Part shown: piece by piece, positions 44,954 through 54,956 of the stretch | Position numbering within the stretch: the stretch's first letter is position 1 | Layout of the letters: each line of letters begins with the position of its first letter | Assembly (NCBI GenBank): GCA_947462335.1 | Contig: OX381717.1 | Coordinates: 48,961,523 to 49,025,522 of the forward strand | Reading direction: 5' to 3' | Source of the DNA: Harmothoe impar | Lineage: Eukaryota > Annelida > Polychaeta > Phyllodocida > Polynoidae | DNA length: 64,000 bases | The notes under the pieces: generated by a model | Databases searched by the model: none | What the model saw: the letters and a program-made list of their open reading frames with translations, nothing else | What the model was told of the DNA's origin: nothing | Translations under genes and position numbers: made by a program

Positions 44954-47107
44954 ATGGATTACCTATACGATTTTGTCAGCTCGTTCAGCGGCAGGACTAA
45001 AACCCCTGCTGAGGAACGTGAGGAAGCCGTACAGAATGTACGCTTCTTCACAGGCAAATCCAATAGGCGGGAGAGCCGGGCAGCCTTGGAGGTGCCCGGG
45101 GACGACCTCTCCCAAGAAGCAATAGGTGATCCTATTGTGGAAGCCTTTACCAAAGGAGAGGATGGGGAGCAATCTCCAATCCCGGGACCCTTTGATATAA
45201 GCTCCAGGAGATCGTTGGACTCCCTTTCCACGAATCTTTTCTGTCCTGAGGGTCAGAAAATACCGGGTAGAGAGCCTAAAACTCTCGGCCCAGCTGCCTT
45301 CGGTTCTACACCGACGGTAGCAGATCCTTCATTGGATCCAGACACGTCGGTTTTCACTGATGGTGCCACTCCTACACCGAACGGTATGGGGGGTGGCGGG
45401 CTATCAAAGAAGACTAACGTGGCAACAGAAGCTCCTGGTAAGGGGTACCCGCCAGCAGTAGATGAGCCATCCAGTTTACCACTGGATGGGGACCTACTAG
45501 CTGCCATGGGGATCCCCACCAAGAAAACTGAGTTGCATGAGCTCGCTGAAGCCCGGAGGGAACTTGCTTCCATCAATCAAACTAGGAAGTTATTCCTAAG
45601 GGAGGTTGATGAGAAGAAAAAGTTCCTACTGGAACTCCAGAACGAGATGGCTTCCCACAAGGTGGAGGTTGACAAACTTTTGCACCAGAGGGTGTCGGGC
45701 GAATGTGAGGTTGCAAGCTTAACTTCCTTGGGAAAGGATTTGAGCACGCAGCTCCACTTAGCCAGACAAGACCTCGCAAGCTTAAGGCAAGCCAATCAGG
45801 ACCTGAAGACGAAGTCGGAGCAAGTACCACCGCCTACCACGGTGGTACCTCCAGCCATACCCGCACCCAGTGTGTACACGACAGTGACACCTTCAAGTGT
45901 CCCGCCGCTAGTACACACCACGGTAACAGGTATGACACCTCAGATGGGGGCTAGCTATCTACAGACTCCGGTCTGTGGTGGCGCCTTTGGAAGCACGGCA
46001 ACACCTCCAGGGTACACCCACCCATCTACTGGTTCAACGATGTTGAACCAACAGCAGACCATGGTCTCAGTTCCAGTACCGAAACCCAGAGCTAGACAGG
46101 GCTTAACTCCTGTCCAGCGGGCTAAGTATGACCGGAACCCGGCTATTGAGAAGCTGGGGACAGACATCGTCCCGCGGGACATCGATGAACTGGATGAACG
46201 GTATGCTCCTTTCAACTTTGGGGAGATCAAACATCCTGATGCAGCCCGTCAAAAGGCCATCGATATTCCGCCTTTCACAGGGTCGCCACCCTGGAGAAAG
46301 TACAAAGTTCGGTTCAAGGCTATTGTGGAGAGCAATCGCTGGAACAATCAGCAAGCACTGGTTGCTCTGAAGCAGGCACTCTGCAACGGGCCAGGTGAAC
46401 CAGCCCTTTTGGCGTTCGAGAGAGTGAAGATCAAAACATTGAGCTCACTTGAAGAAACAGCTGAATGGGCGATTGGGAAAATTGGTGAGCATGACCCAAG
46501 GACTCAGCTACTCAAACGTGTCCAACGCAAGGACGAGCATCTGAGATCCTACGGATTTGCTCTACAGGAACTGATATCCGAGTGTTATCAGGGATGTAGA
46601 CCTGACACCCCCACTGTCATCCAGGAGTTAACCTCCAGGTTTGTCAATGGAGTCAGGGACACCAATCTCCAGGCATATCTGCGGGAGAAATGGCAGCCGG
46701 ATTTATCTCTAGCTGACCTTTTCGACCATGCAGATGTGTATGACACCAAACAGGCTGTTTTTCCTAGTGGAGGAGTGTCAGCAGCTCCATCTGTAGCCCC
46801 GAAAGGAGCTCAGGTGGGAGAGGCCGCCACAAAACCACCTAAGAAAAAACAGCCCGCCTCCGAGGAGGTGGCGGCAGTAATGCCTGACAGGGACATGGAA
46901 AAGATGATTGAGGGTTTGTTGCGGAAGCACTTGGAAAAGAGCTCTGCGTCCACTTCTGATTCTGGATCTGGAAAGAGAAGGAAAAAGAAGAAAAAGGACA
47001 CGAAACCTCAGCCATGTAGACGCTGTCAAAAGATGGGTCATTGGGCTAGCGAATGCAAAGCCCCTGCACCCGTCGCTGCTAAAACTGAAAAGGAGACGGA
47101 AAACTGA
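44954..47107 (+). CDS. gag: Gag polyprotein of the Gypsy-type element
   Basis: 717 residues, structural protein that packages the element's RNA. Residues ~195-290 are a strong coiled coil (ELHELAEARRELASI onward). About 430-600 is the capsid-like helical region (IPPFTGSPPWRKYKVRF through the LREKWQP segment). A basic tail follows, with one CCHC zinc knuckle, C-RRC-QKMGH-WASEC (C688, C691, H696, C701). The N-terminal half is rich in Pro, Thr and Ser. The ATG lies 62 bases after the LTR. It ends in TGA at 47105-47107. The pol frame is already open from 47089 in the -1 frame, so a 19-base overlap allows frameshifting. Longer than many Gypsy Gags. Confidence 0.9.
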   Translation: MDYLYDFVSSFSGRTKTPAEEREEAVQNVRFFTGKSNRRESRAALEVPGDDLSQEAIGDPIVEAFTKGEDGEQSPIPGPFDISSRRSLDSLSTNLFCPEGQKIPGREPKTLGPAAFGSTPTVADPSLDPDTSVFTDGATPTPNGMGGGGLSKKTNVATEAPGKGYPPAVDEPSSLPLDGDLLAAMGIPTKKTELHELAEARRELASINQTRKLFLREVDEKKKFLLELQNEMASHKVEVDKLLHQRVSGECEVASLTSLGKDLSTQLHLARQDLASLRQANQDLKTKSEQVPPPTTVVPPAIPAPSVYTTVTPSSVPPLVHTTVTGMTPQMGASYLQTPVCGGAFGSTATPPGYTHPSTGSTMLNQQQTMVSVPVPKPRARQGLTPVQRAKYDRNPAIEKLGTDIVPRDIDELDERYAPFNFGEIKHPDAARQKAIDIPPFTGSPPWRKYKVRFKAIVESNRWNNQQALVALKQALCNGPGEPALLAFERVKIKTLSSLEETAEWAIGKIGEHDPRTQLLKRVQRKDEHLRSYGFALQELISECYQGCRPDTPTVIQELTSRFVNGVRDTNLQAYLREKWQPDLSLADLFDHADVYDTKQAVFPSGGVSAAPSVAPKGAQVGEAATKPPKKKQPASEEVAAVMPDRDMEKMIEGLLRKHLEKSSASTSDSGSGKRRKKKKKDTKPQPCRRCQKMGHWASECKAPAPVAAKTEKETEN

Positions 47108-47190
47108 ATGGGGCCCATCCTCTTGGCAAGGATGGCGCCCCCACAGTTAGCCATGCCTGTAAGGGATTAGTAGACGGTGTTAACTCTTCC

Positions 47191-50100
47191 ATGAACCAAG
47201 GCCGCGCAGAGGCAGAAGGGTCTGTACAACCTGTAAGCGTCTGGCAAGGCGGGGCTGGCAAGGACGAACGGAATCCGGAGGATTCTGTAGTCGCTGGCTT
47301 AGAGGAGTCTTGGTTAGAATCAATTGCCCAGAGCAGTGTGATTCAAGACTCCCCGAGCGACCCGTGTTGGGATTATCTCCTGACAAAAGGGGTTGCTATG
47401 GATGGAGGGGGAAGCCCGATGCTGACCTCTGAGTGTGTCCCTTTACGGGGACAGCGTTGGTACCTGAGTCTGGTTATTTCCGGGACGCGTGGTGAATTTT
47501 TGGTCGACACGGGTGCATCCCACACCTTGGTCGATCGTAGATTCATGGCCCGTCTTTGCAACCAGCCCGAAGCTCCGCTACTAGGAGTAAAGGCTCGGAC
47601 TGCTACGGGAGATAGTATGCAGACTTATGGCAGAACTGTAAAACCTATGTTGGTTGATGGCAAGACATACTGGATATGTCCAACCATCACCGACATCACT
47701 GATGATGGCATACTGGGGATGGACTTTGCTGCTCTTTACGGGGTAACAATGAACACCGCAACGGGCCGACTTCAGATTAAACATCCTTATAAACAATCTG
47801 TACAGTGCGTTTTAAGGAATGGTTCTTCTGTGGCGTCAGTGGCACAAGACACAAAGTTGGCAGCAGGGCATGTATCTGATGTCCTAGTCAGCTGCGTGGG
47901 AGTGCAGGCCAAACGGCCGGGTATGTTTGAACCAGAAGATCAAAAGCTCTCTGAGTTAGGTCTTGCTGGCTATCATACTTACCTGGCCAACGCTCGTTGG
48001 GGGGTGATACCGATTTGTAACTCGAGTAGTAGAGAAATCACTCTACGAAAAGGGACGCCTATTGGTAACACCACGCGGGCATATGGGGTAGACTCACTAA
48101 CTACGGACTTTGTGGAAGTAGGTGTGGTGGCGGGAGACTCTTTCCACGAAGAGGCTCTAGCTAAATCCAACCTACCGAAACATTTAAGGTCCCTGTTGTG
48201 TGAGTCACACCTCACAACCCTAGAGAGCGAAATGGTGGCAAATGAGCTGTCGGAGTTATCTGACGCCTTTGCGCAACCAGGAGATCCTCTAGGGCGTACC
48301 GATACGGTACAACACCGGGTTGACACTGGGGACGCGCTTCCCAGTAGAATCCCCTACCGTCGGTTACCCATGGCTAAAAAAAGTGCTATGGAGGCTGAGG
48401 TAGAAAAGATGTTGGATGAAGATGTGATTCAACCTAGTGAGAGTCCATGGTCAAGTCCTGTGGTGATGGTCACCAAGAAGGATGGTTCCTGTCGATTTTG
48501 CATCGACTATAGGAAGTTGAACGGACTCACTAGGAAGAATGCATATCCTCTACCTCGGATAGATGAATGTGTGGAATCTCTGGGTGGGGCGAAATGGTTC
48601 TGTACACTAGATTTACAATCTGGTTATTGGCAGATCGGCATGGACCCCCGGGACCGAGAAAAAACCGCATTTTCTACCCATATGGGACTATTTGAGTTCA
48701 ACGTCATGCCATTTGGGCTATGCAATGCCCCGGCAACCTTCGAGGCAATGATGGAAACCATGTTACGGGGTTTACTTTGGAAAAAGTGCCTAGTATACTT
48801 GGACGACATCATCGTCTTCGGTGGTTCTGTGGAGGAAACTCTACAGAACCTCCAAGCTGTGCTGAAACGCATCTTATCATATGGTCTGAAATTGAAACCT
48901 TCAAAGTGCAAGCTTTTTAGGAAGTCAGTTGAATACCTAGGTAGAATTGTTTCTGAACATGGCATCATGGCTGATCCTCATAAGATCGAAGTGGTACAGA
49001 ACTGGCCTCGTCCGATGGACACGAAGGAGATACGCTCTTTCATCGGGTTTTGTTCATACTACAGAGATTTTATACCTGGATTCTCGAGAGTCGCAGCTCC
49101 CTTACAAGAGCTGATGATTGGAGAGAAGGCTAAGGCTAAAATAGTCTGGTCTCCAGCCGCAGAACAGTCTTTCAGTGAGTTAAAGAGACTCTTCTTAGAA
49201 ACACCTGTTTTGCACTACCCTGCACCTGTTGGTAAGTTCATCTTGGACACTGATGCTTCTAATACAAGTATTGGTGCTGCCTTGTCGCAGATCCAGGATG
49301 GGCGAGAAGTGCCGCTGGCATTTTCGTCCAACAGTCTAAGCAAAACACAACGTAACTACTGCACAACCAAGCGTGAACTCTTGGCAGTGGTGGTTTACAC
49401 AAAAAAGTACAGACATTTCCTATATGGTGGGAATTATCTCGTACGGACGGATCATTCATCTCTGCAGTGGCTCCTTAACTTCAAGGACGCTGAGGGGATG
49501 ATGGGTAGATGGTTGAACCACCTCTCTGAGTTTGGCATGACGAATGAGCATATCATACACAGGAGTGGAGTAGATCATGTGAATGCGGACAGCTTGTCCC
49601 GCTATCCTATCCGGAACTGTCACCGTGTAGACTGCCGAGACTGTGGGTCTCACAATGCAGTGATTGCGTCTGTGGGTGCGAAAGTTCCTAACTGGACGTT
49701 AAATCACTTGAAGGATGAGCAGCTTGCGGATCCGGCTATTTCGAGGGTGTACTCCTTGAAGTTGTTGGGCCTGTCCAAGCCTGTTCGCCCCGCACTTTCG
49801 CTGGAATGTAAAGAAGTTAGACAACTGTTAGCTCAGTGGGATAATCTTTTTATACGGAACAGTGTATTGTGCCGCTGGAGAGTGCAACCTGGCAGGAAGA
49901 AAGCAGCTCAGTCTGTAGTGCCTTTGTCACTCAGACTACAGTTGCTCAATTACTGTCATGGCCACCGAACTTCAGCACACTTTGGCAGACAACGAACTGA
50001 GGCAAAGATTAAGAGTAGATATTACTGGCCTGGTATGACTTTGGACATACGGCGTTGGGTGAAACAATGTCCCCAATGCTGTTTATCAAAGCCTGGACCT

Positions 50101-51327
50101 GGTATTGGTAAGCTACCTCTAAGTCAAGAGCTATTCGGTGTTCGATTTGCCCGGATCGCTGTTGATATCATTAGTGGTTTCAACACGACCCCCCGTGGGA
50201 ATACCTGTATGATGGTGGTACAGGACTACTATACCAAGTATGTCCAAGTATATCCGTTGGTAAATCATACAGCTGTTACCTGCGCAGAAGCACTTTTCGA
50301 GAATTGGATCCTCACGTGGGGAGGTCCTTTAATGCTTCACTCCGACCAGGGTCGTGAGTTTGAATCTCGACTGTGGGCAGAACTGTGTAGTAAAATACAC
50401 ATCTGCAAGACGCACACGAACCCCTACCGACCTCAATCGGATGGTATGGTGGAACGTTTCAATCGGACGTTGATCCAATGTCTCACGACAATGGTTAATG
50501 AGCACCGGGATGATTGGGATGAGCACGCTCGCTATATCTCCCATGCTTACAATGCTACCGAACATGCGTCAACGGGCTGTACGCCTAATATGCTCGTAAT
50601 GGGTGAAGACATAGTCATGCCTAGTGACATGGTCTATGGAGTGCAGGGGCACCAGCTCGAGCAACCCTGCACAGTGATGTTTGTTGAATCACTTCGACAA
50701 TCATTACGCGAGTCCTATGGAGTAGTAAGGGACAACTTGGAAAAATCTGCTAGTTTGCAGAAGGTGGGCTATGACACGGGCCTTAAACTCCGCCAATTCA
50801 AGGTGGGGGATAAGGTCGCGAGATTTAGCACACCAAATTCCAAAGTCAAGACCCTGTACTCCTGGGATGGTCCGCATACGGTTACTATGGTGGTGAGTGA
50901 AACTACTGTAGTAATACGGTTGCAAAAAGGGACTCTCACTAAATCACATGTGGCTAGACTCCGACCTTGGTATGGAGTTCCATATATAGATGACGGTGAA
51001 GATTCCCTCGGTGCTGGTCGAGTACCGGCACCAACCGACCCTGCGCTACCAAAGATACCGAAGGCAGGACCAACGGTCATACCGTCGGTACCGACGGTAG
51101 CGCGCCGAAGGGGTCGTCCTAGGAAATTACCGATTGAACCACAGTCGTGTGTTACCAAGCCCAAGCGCGGTAGGCCTCGTAAAAAAGGGTCAGCTGTGCG
51201 TAAAGGACTAACCGTAGGCACCGGTAAACAAAGCAAGGTGATACCTCCGGTGTCATCATTGCTGGACATACCGGTACAAGGTCTACGGAGGAGCACACGT
51301 GTCAGAGAGCGAGATAAAATTGTGTAA
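47191..51327 (+). CDS. pol: Pol polyprotein (protease, RT, RNase H, integrase) with AT-hooks
   Basis: 1378 residues from the first ATG; the frame is open back to 47089 within gag. Domains in order: aspartic protease with LVDTGAS (Asp106); reverse transcriptase with the catalytic YLDD (536-539) after CIDYRKLN; RNase H starting FILDTDAS (~683); integrase with an HHCC zinc domain (~917-967) and a D,D35E triad (Asp992, Asp1052, Glu1088); then a GPY/F-like SWDGPHTV (~1224). The C-terminal tail has two AT-hooks, GRPR at 1308-1311 and 1327-1330, each in an Arg/Lys-rich setting. No chromodomain is present, so the hooks may serve as the targeting module (inference). All catalytic residues are present, so the enzyme set looks intact. 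Confidence 0.93.
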   Translation: MNQGRAEAEGSVQPVSVWQGGAGKDERNPEDSVVAGLEESWLESIAQSSVIQDSPSDPCWDYLLTKGVAMDGGGSPMLTSECVPLRGQRWYLSLVISGTRGEFLVDTGASHTLVDRRFMARLCNQPEAPLLGVKARTATGDSMQTYGRTVKPMLVDGKTYWICPTITDITDDGILGMDFAALYGVTMNTATGRLQIKHPYKQSVQCVLRNGSSVASVAQDTKLAAGHVSDVLVSCVGVQAKRPGMFEPEDQKLSELGLAGYHTYLANARWGVIPICNSSSREITLRKGTPIGNTTRAYGVDSLTTDFVEVGVVAGDSFHEEALAKSNLPKHLRSLLCESHLTTLESEMVANELSELSDAFAQPGDPLGRTDTVQHRVDTGDALPSRIPYRRLPMAKKSAMEAEVEKMLDEDVIQPSESPWSSPVVMVTKKDGSCRFCIDYRKLNGLTRKNAYPLPRIDECVESLGGAKWFCTLDLQSGYWQIGMDPRDREKTAFSTHMGLFEFNVMPFGLCNAPATFEAMMETMLRGLLWKKCLVYLDDIIVFGGSVEETLQNLQAVLKRILSYGLKLKPSKCKLFRKSVEYLGRIVSEHGIMADPHKIEVVQNWPRPMDTKEIRSFIGFCSYYRDFIPGFSRVAAPLQELMIGEKAKAKIVWSPAAEQSFSELKRLFLETPVLHYPAPVGKFILDTDASNTSIGAALSQIQDGREVPLAFSSNSLSKTQRNYCTTKRELLAVVVYTKKYRHFLYGGNYLVRTDHSSLQWLLNFKDAEGMMGRWLNHLSEFGMTNEHIIHRSGVDHVNADSLSRYPIRNCHRVDCRDCGSHNAVIASVGAKVPNWTLNHLKDEQLADPAISRVYSLKLLGLSKPVRPALSLECKEVRQLLAQWDNLFIRNSVLCRWRVQPGRKKAAQSVVPLSLRLQLLNYCHGHRTSAHFGRQRTEAKIKSRYYWPGMTLDIRRWVKQCPQCCLSKPGPGIGKLPLSQELFGVRFARIAVDIISGFNTTPRGNTCMMVVQDYYTKYVQVYPLVNHTAVTCAEALFENWILTWGGPLMLHSDQGREFESRLWAELCSKIHICKTHTNPYRPQSDGMVERFNRTLIQCLTTMVNEHRDDWDEHARYISHAYNATEHASTGCTPNMLVMGEDIVMPSDMVYGVQGHQLEQPCTVMFVESLRQSLRESYGVVRDNLEKSASLQKVGYDTGLKLRQFKVGDKVARFSTPNSKVKTLYSWDGPHTVTMVVSETTVVIRLQKGTLTKSHVARLRPWYGVPYIDDGEDSLGAGRVPAPTDPALPKIPKAGPTVIPSVPTVARRRGRPRKLPIEPQSCVTKPKRGRPRKKGSAVRKGLTVGTGKQSKVIPPVSSLLDIPVQGLRRSTRVRERDKIV

Positions 51328-52008
51328 ACATTTTTTTCTTACCTTGTTGACGACATTTTGCTGCTGGCTTGATTAAATTTCCATGGACAGTTCCGTACTG
51401 GGCCGGTGGTCATTGGCCCGGTACTCGATCACCAAAACACAACGAGAAGAGACGGGTTATCCGGTGTGGTTATCCGTTGGAGGTAGAAAAGCACGTGTTC
51501 AGGGCGGGTGGCTGGCTTTGCCGATTAGTTCTAAGTATGGGATTAGTTTTGACCACATATTGCTTAGCAACACGCTGCTGTGTATATCCTCTAATGCCGG
51601 TATATCATTCCCGGGTTTTCCGGTGGCTCCGCCACGAAAATTGTAAACAACAGTGAGAGTTCCCACCGTCGGATATGCCAGACGTGGGAAGGGCGCTGCC
51701 CGCGTCACCTGATCGATTTCTCCCGCCAAATGAGCCGTGAGAAATTGGGTCACCTCGGCGCGTCTTCGGGACGCGACCCCTGATTGGCTGAGAAGCCGGT
51801 CAAGGGGCGGGGTCACGGGGGACGGGTGGGGTATATAAGCCCCACAGGCAGCCAGGCTTCTTCAGATCAACACGTTTGCCCGTAGGGTAGCGTGTTGATC
51901 AGTGGTGCCTAGGTCTGCCCGGCAGTACCTACACTATTGTTTACTAGCTGTGCTACTAAATGCTCGGGTGAGTGAACCGTGAGGTTCACCTACGCCTGAG
52001 CTAACAGT
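51328..52008 (+). promoter_or_regulatory. Internal promoter region between pol and ORF3
   Basis: 681 bases with no convincing ORF (an 87-95-codon open frame at 51369-51656 resembles nothing known). The distal part is GC-rich and CpG-dense and has the elements of a core promoter: an inverted CCAAT box (GATTGGCT, 51782-51789), a GC box (GGGGCGGGG, 51804-51812), TATATAA (51832-51838) and an initiator TCAGATC with its A at 51864. The TATA-to-start spacing of 32 bases is the same as in the LTR promoter. The ORF3 ATG lies 145 bases downstream. Confidence 0.55.
51865..51900 (+). other. Hairpin at the predicted 5' end of the ORF3 transcript
   Basis: GATCAACACG (51865-51874) and CGTGTTGATC (51891-51900) form a perfect 10-bp stem with a 16-base loop. 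The stem starts one base after the predicted transcription start, so it would be a 5'-terminal structure on an internally initiated RNA. Its role is unknown. Confidence 0.45.
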
Positions 52009-54420
52009 ATGGCAGCCCGTGTAGATGGCAAATGCACGGCCCCGGAGAAGGCTGAGGCCTCCGATGGGGAAGACCGAGTTCTCGAGTCTGACACGGAAAT
52101 GGACACTACCGGTGCTCCAACCGTCGGTCAAGGCTCGGCTTCGGTACCAACTGAACCTAACCCTGAGGGGTCGGGTGATGTTGTTCCGAAGACAGAACCT
52201 GGTCTGGGTGGTAGTAATACCAACCAGGAGGAGAACCCTGCAGGGGGATCTTCTCCGAAACCCGCCGGTGTATTGGCACAAGAACCGACGGTCCCTGATG
52301 GTGATTCATCAGACGGGTCCACGGTTCGTGCTAAGACCAAACGGAAGCGGAAGCGTAAGAGGAGGATTGCATCTTCCCCTGAAACTCCTGCTACCGAAGA
52401 GGTCGCACCGACTGAGGCAGATAGACTCAAAGCTGTTGCTGATAGACTGTCCAAGGCGGAAGCCGAGGGATGGTCTGTCGCAGAGAGCAGAGCCAATCGA
52501 CGCCTCCGCGCCAAGGCAGCGCATGTTCGTCTAAACCTGTGTCTCCGTGATGATGACCGGAAGAACCTGAGCCTTTCTGACTTAGTTCAGGAAAATGGCA
52601 AAATGGCTCTTCCTGCACCTCACACGACCGAGGGTTCAGACGACGAAGACTGGTTGACAGGTGATTCCCATCCCATTGACTGGTACCTCGTGTACCTCAG
52701 GGCAGTGTTGGAAGGGAATAAACCTAACATCCATAGGTCATGCCGCCCCAAGCTGAAATATGCTTGGAAGAACTACGTGCCAGGGGATCCCTGCCCGTAC
52801 GTTCGCTGTCAGCGCCTGAAAGGGACTGCGACAGCAGCAAAACGGTGGCCAAACCTGTTCAAGTTTGCCCGTCATTTGGTAGAGAAGCACATGAATGTGC
52901 GTCCCTACTTGTACTGTGTGAGTGGGAGTACTTCTACTTCCTGCCCTGAGTACAGTGACGGGGAACTATTCCGTAGCCAACGGAGGGCTGGTTTGGTAAG
53001 GCATCTTTGCGACAATAAGGGCGTGCACAAGCGCACTATTAGTCGTGGAGTTGAGGCTGCACTGAAGGTTTGGGGGTGCCACAAACGTGTAGGGAATCTA
53101 CAGTTTAAGTGGCGAACCAACAAACTTAAACAGTGGAACTACCTCACGGAGGCTGACTGGGAGAGATTGTGTAAGGGCGCCAAGTGCGAACAAACCGATC
53201 TCGGGCCAGATACAGAAGCTCCGATGCCCACTGTCAAGAAGGATACCCCTCCTAAGAAGAAAGATCTAAAAAGGGGCCGCCAGTCATCCAAAGATGATAC
53301 CAAAGGTGGACGTGACCGTTCCCGCAGTGAACCTGCGAAGAAACGTGTCGCCACCGCCACGGTAACATCTGAGGTCGACCGTAGCCAAACCGTCGGTACC
53401 GTCACGGTATCTTCGGTTGCATTGCCCCCGGTTGCTGATCAACTGCCCAGGCAGGAGAGACAGAGACTGGGTAATGCACTGGCTATTGTTCAGAACTCTT
53501 TGGGTGACGAGCAGGCGGGTCAAGTCGCTGCTGACTATGTCAAGCAGTACAAGTGGAGTCAGAAGCAAAAGAAAGCTTCAGCCCCACAGGAGAGTGTCTC
53601 ACCTGTCAGTGACGCTGAACAGGTAGAGGTACAACAGCCGGATGGGGCGTCAGCCCAGCCGACTGCTCCAACCCAGCACGGAGCAACCTCTAACCCCGTA
53701 AGGGATGACGAGGTGACTCCAGTACCTGAGCACAGGGCTGTTGACGAAGGGCTAGCAGGGTTACCTGTGTTGCCTGGAGATGGTCCTGCTTATGACACTG
53801 GATTCTCTGACACTCTAGTCCCCGGATTTGAGTGCTACAGAGCTAAGATGGCTGAAAACGCAAGTAAGCTACTCCAGTTTCAGGTTTCTTTCTTGGAGAA
53901 GTCCTACTTTGAGCAGTACAAGTTGCTCAGAGAACAGGCTATCCGGGAAGGGAAAGCTTGGGTTGCTGAACGCACCAGAGTCCTTGCCGAGCGTGAGGCG
54001 AGTCTGGAGCAAGATCATGCCCTCTGGAGGGCTACGATCGAACAGCTCGAATCAAGGTTGACAACTTGTGACGCCAAGTTCTTCCGGCAGTTCGGGCTAA
54101 AGCTGACAGAGTGGGAGAGAACTGGTTTTCCAGATCTCCAGTCCAGGTTGGGGCTTGCCGCAAGGCCTGCTCCTCCTGTGACCCCGGTACTGTCAGTACA
54201 CCCACCTAGGTATGAGATGCCATTTTCTTTCATGGCACAATCTACCCGGGTGGTCAGTGGCGGGGAGCCTACTGCGGCGCCGAGTACCCTCTCGGTAGCC
54301 CCAGGTGGAGCCCTTCCTCTCCAGGTGGAGGCTGCTGTGGTTTACACCACGGAGGCCCCTCCTGGAGGAAGTCCTGATGGGGAAGGAAAGCCATCCGGCG
54401 GTGTCCCTATGGACACCTAA
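52009..54420 (+). CDS. ORF3: zinc-finger and coiled-coil accessory protein of the retrotransposon
   Basis: 803 residues, no family recognised. Residues 1-105 are acidic and low-complexity. A strong nuclear-localisation-like run, KRKRKRKRR, is at 111-119. A central domain (~170-390) carries two C2H2-like sets: C262/C267 with H289/H294, and C303/C312 with H332/H340. Aromatic and basic residues follow these. About 390-460 is Lys/Arg-rich, the next part is Pro/Gln/Thr-rich, and ~606-700 is a coiled coil (KLLREQAIREGKAWVAERTR is part of it). No signal peptide or membrane segment, so it is not an envelope. The layout suggests a nuclear DNA- or RNA-binding oligomer (inference). It is in the same frame as pol but 681 bases beyond the pol stop, behind its own promoter-like region, and has an AATAAA at 54957-54962. 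No frameshift or stop interrupts it. Confidence 0.8.
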   Translation: MAARVDGKCTAPEKAEASDGEDRVLESDTEMDTTGAPTVGQGSASVPTEPNPEGSGDVVPKTEPGLGGSNTNQEENPAGGSSPKPAGVLAQEPTVPDGDSSDGSTVRAKTKRKRKRKRRIASSPETPATEEVAPTEADRLKAVADRLSKAEAEGWSVAESRANRRLRAKAAHVRLNLCLRDDDRKNLSLSDLVQENGKMALPAPHTTEGSDDEDWLTGDSHPIDWYLVYLRAVLEGNKPNIHRSCRPKLKYAWKNYVPGDPCPYVRCQRLKGTATAAKRWPNLFKFARHLVEKHMNVRPYLYCVSGSTSTSCPEYSDGELFRSQRRAGLVRHLCDNKGVHKRTISRGVEAALKVWGCHKRVGNLQFKWRTNKLKQWNYLTEADWERLCKGAKCEQTDLGPDTEAPMPTVKKDTPPKKKDLKRGRQSSKDDTKGGRDRSRSEPAKKRVATATVTSEVDRSQTVGTVTVSSVALPPVADQLPRQERQRLGNALAIVQNSLGDEQAGQVAADYVKQYKWSQKQKKASAPQESVSPVSDAEQVEVQQPDGASAQPTAPTQHGATSNPVRDDEVTPVPEHRAVDEGLAGLPVLPGDGPAYDTGFSDTLVPGFECYRAKMAENASKLLQFQVSFLEKSYFEQYKLLREQAIREGKAWVAERTRVLAEREASLEQDHALWRATIEQLESRLTTCDAKFFRQFGLKLTEWERTGFPDLQSRLGLAARPAPPVTPVLSVHPPRYEMPFSFMAQSTRVVSGGEPTAAPSTLSVAPGGALPLQVEAAVVYTTEAPPGGSPDGEGKPSGGVPMDT

Positions 54421-54956
54421 GGTTGGTCCCCCGTCAGGCCCTCTGGGGTGCACTGTTCCGCCCCTCGGAGGTAAAACTAAACCATCGACGCAGCTACACG
54501 CCCCTGGACAACCAAAAGCAGACCGACGGTGCTGTCGTGACTTAACTGAGTCTCTACTGCCACCACACTGGAAGCAGCCTGATGTCTTCAACCGTGGTTT
54601 ACTACTAAGCCACAACCGTCGGTGCTCTACTACTGTCCAGGGCTCCTGATCCTGTGGTCACATTCTACTATTGTGACCTATGAACTATTATATGGATCAT
54701 CCTCCTGTGATAATTATTTATAGGGAGGCACGGACCTACCTTTTTATATTTATATTTCACAAGAGATGGAAGTACTATACCGGTACTGGACTCTATCCAT
54801 CTCTACCACCATAAACTGCTAGGTACTGTAGCAACGCGCGTCGAGCCTCCCTACTCCCGGCGACCATCCCCGTGCTGAGGGCGGCCGCTCCCGTGACGGC
54901 CGCCTTGTTCCATTCAAACTCACCCAGATACCGTAATTCCCATTCAATCCTCTCCA

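Noticed and set aside
50769..51296. 175-codon minus-strand ORF inside pol
   Set aside because: Antisense shadow of the integrase tail; no independent signals.
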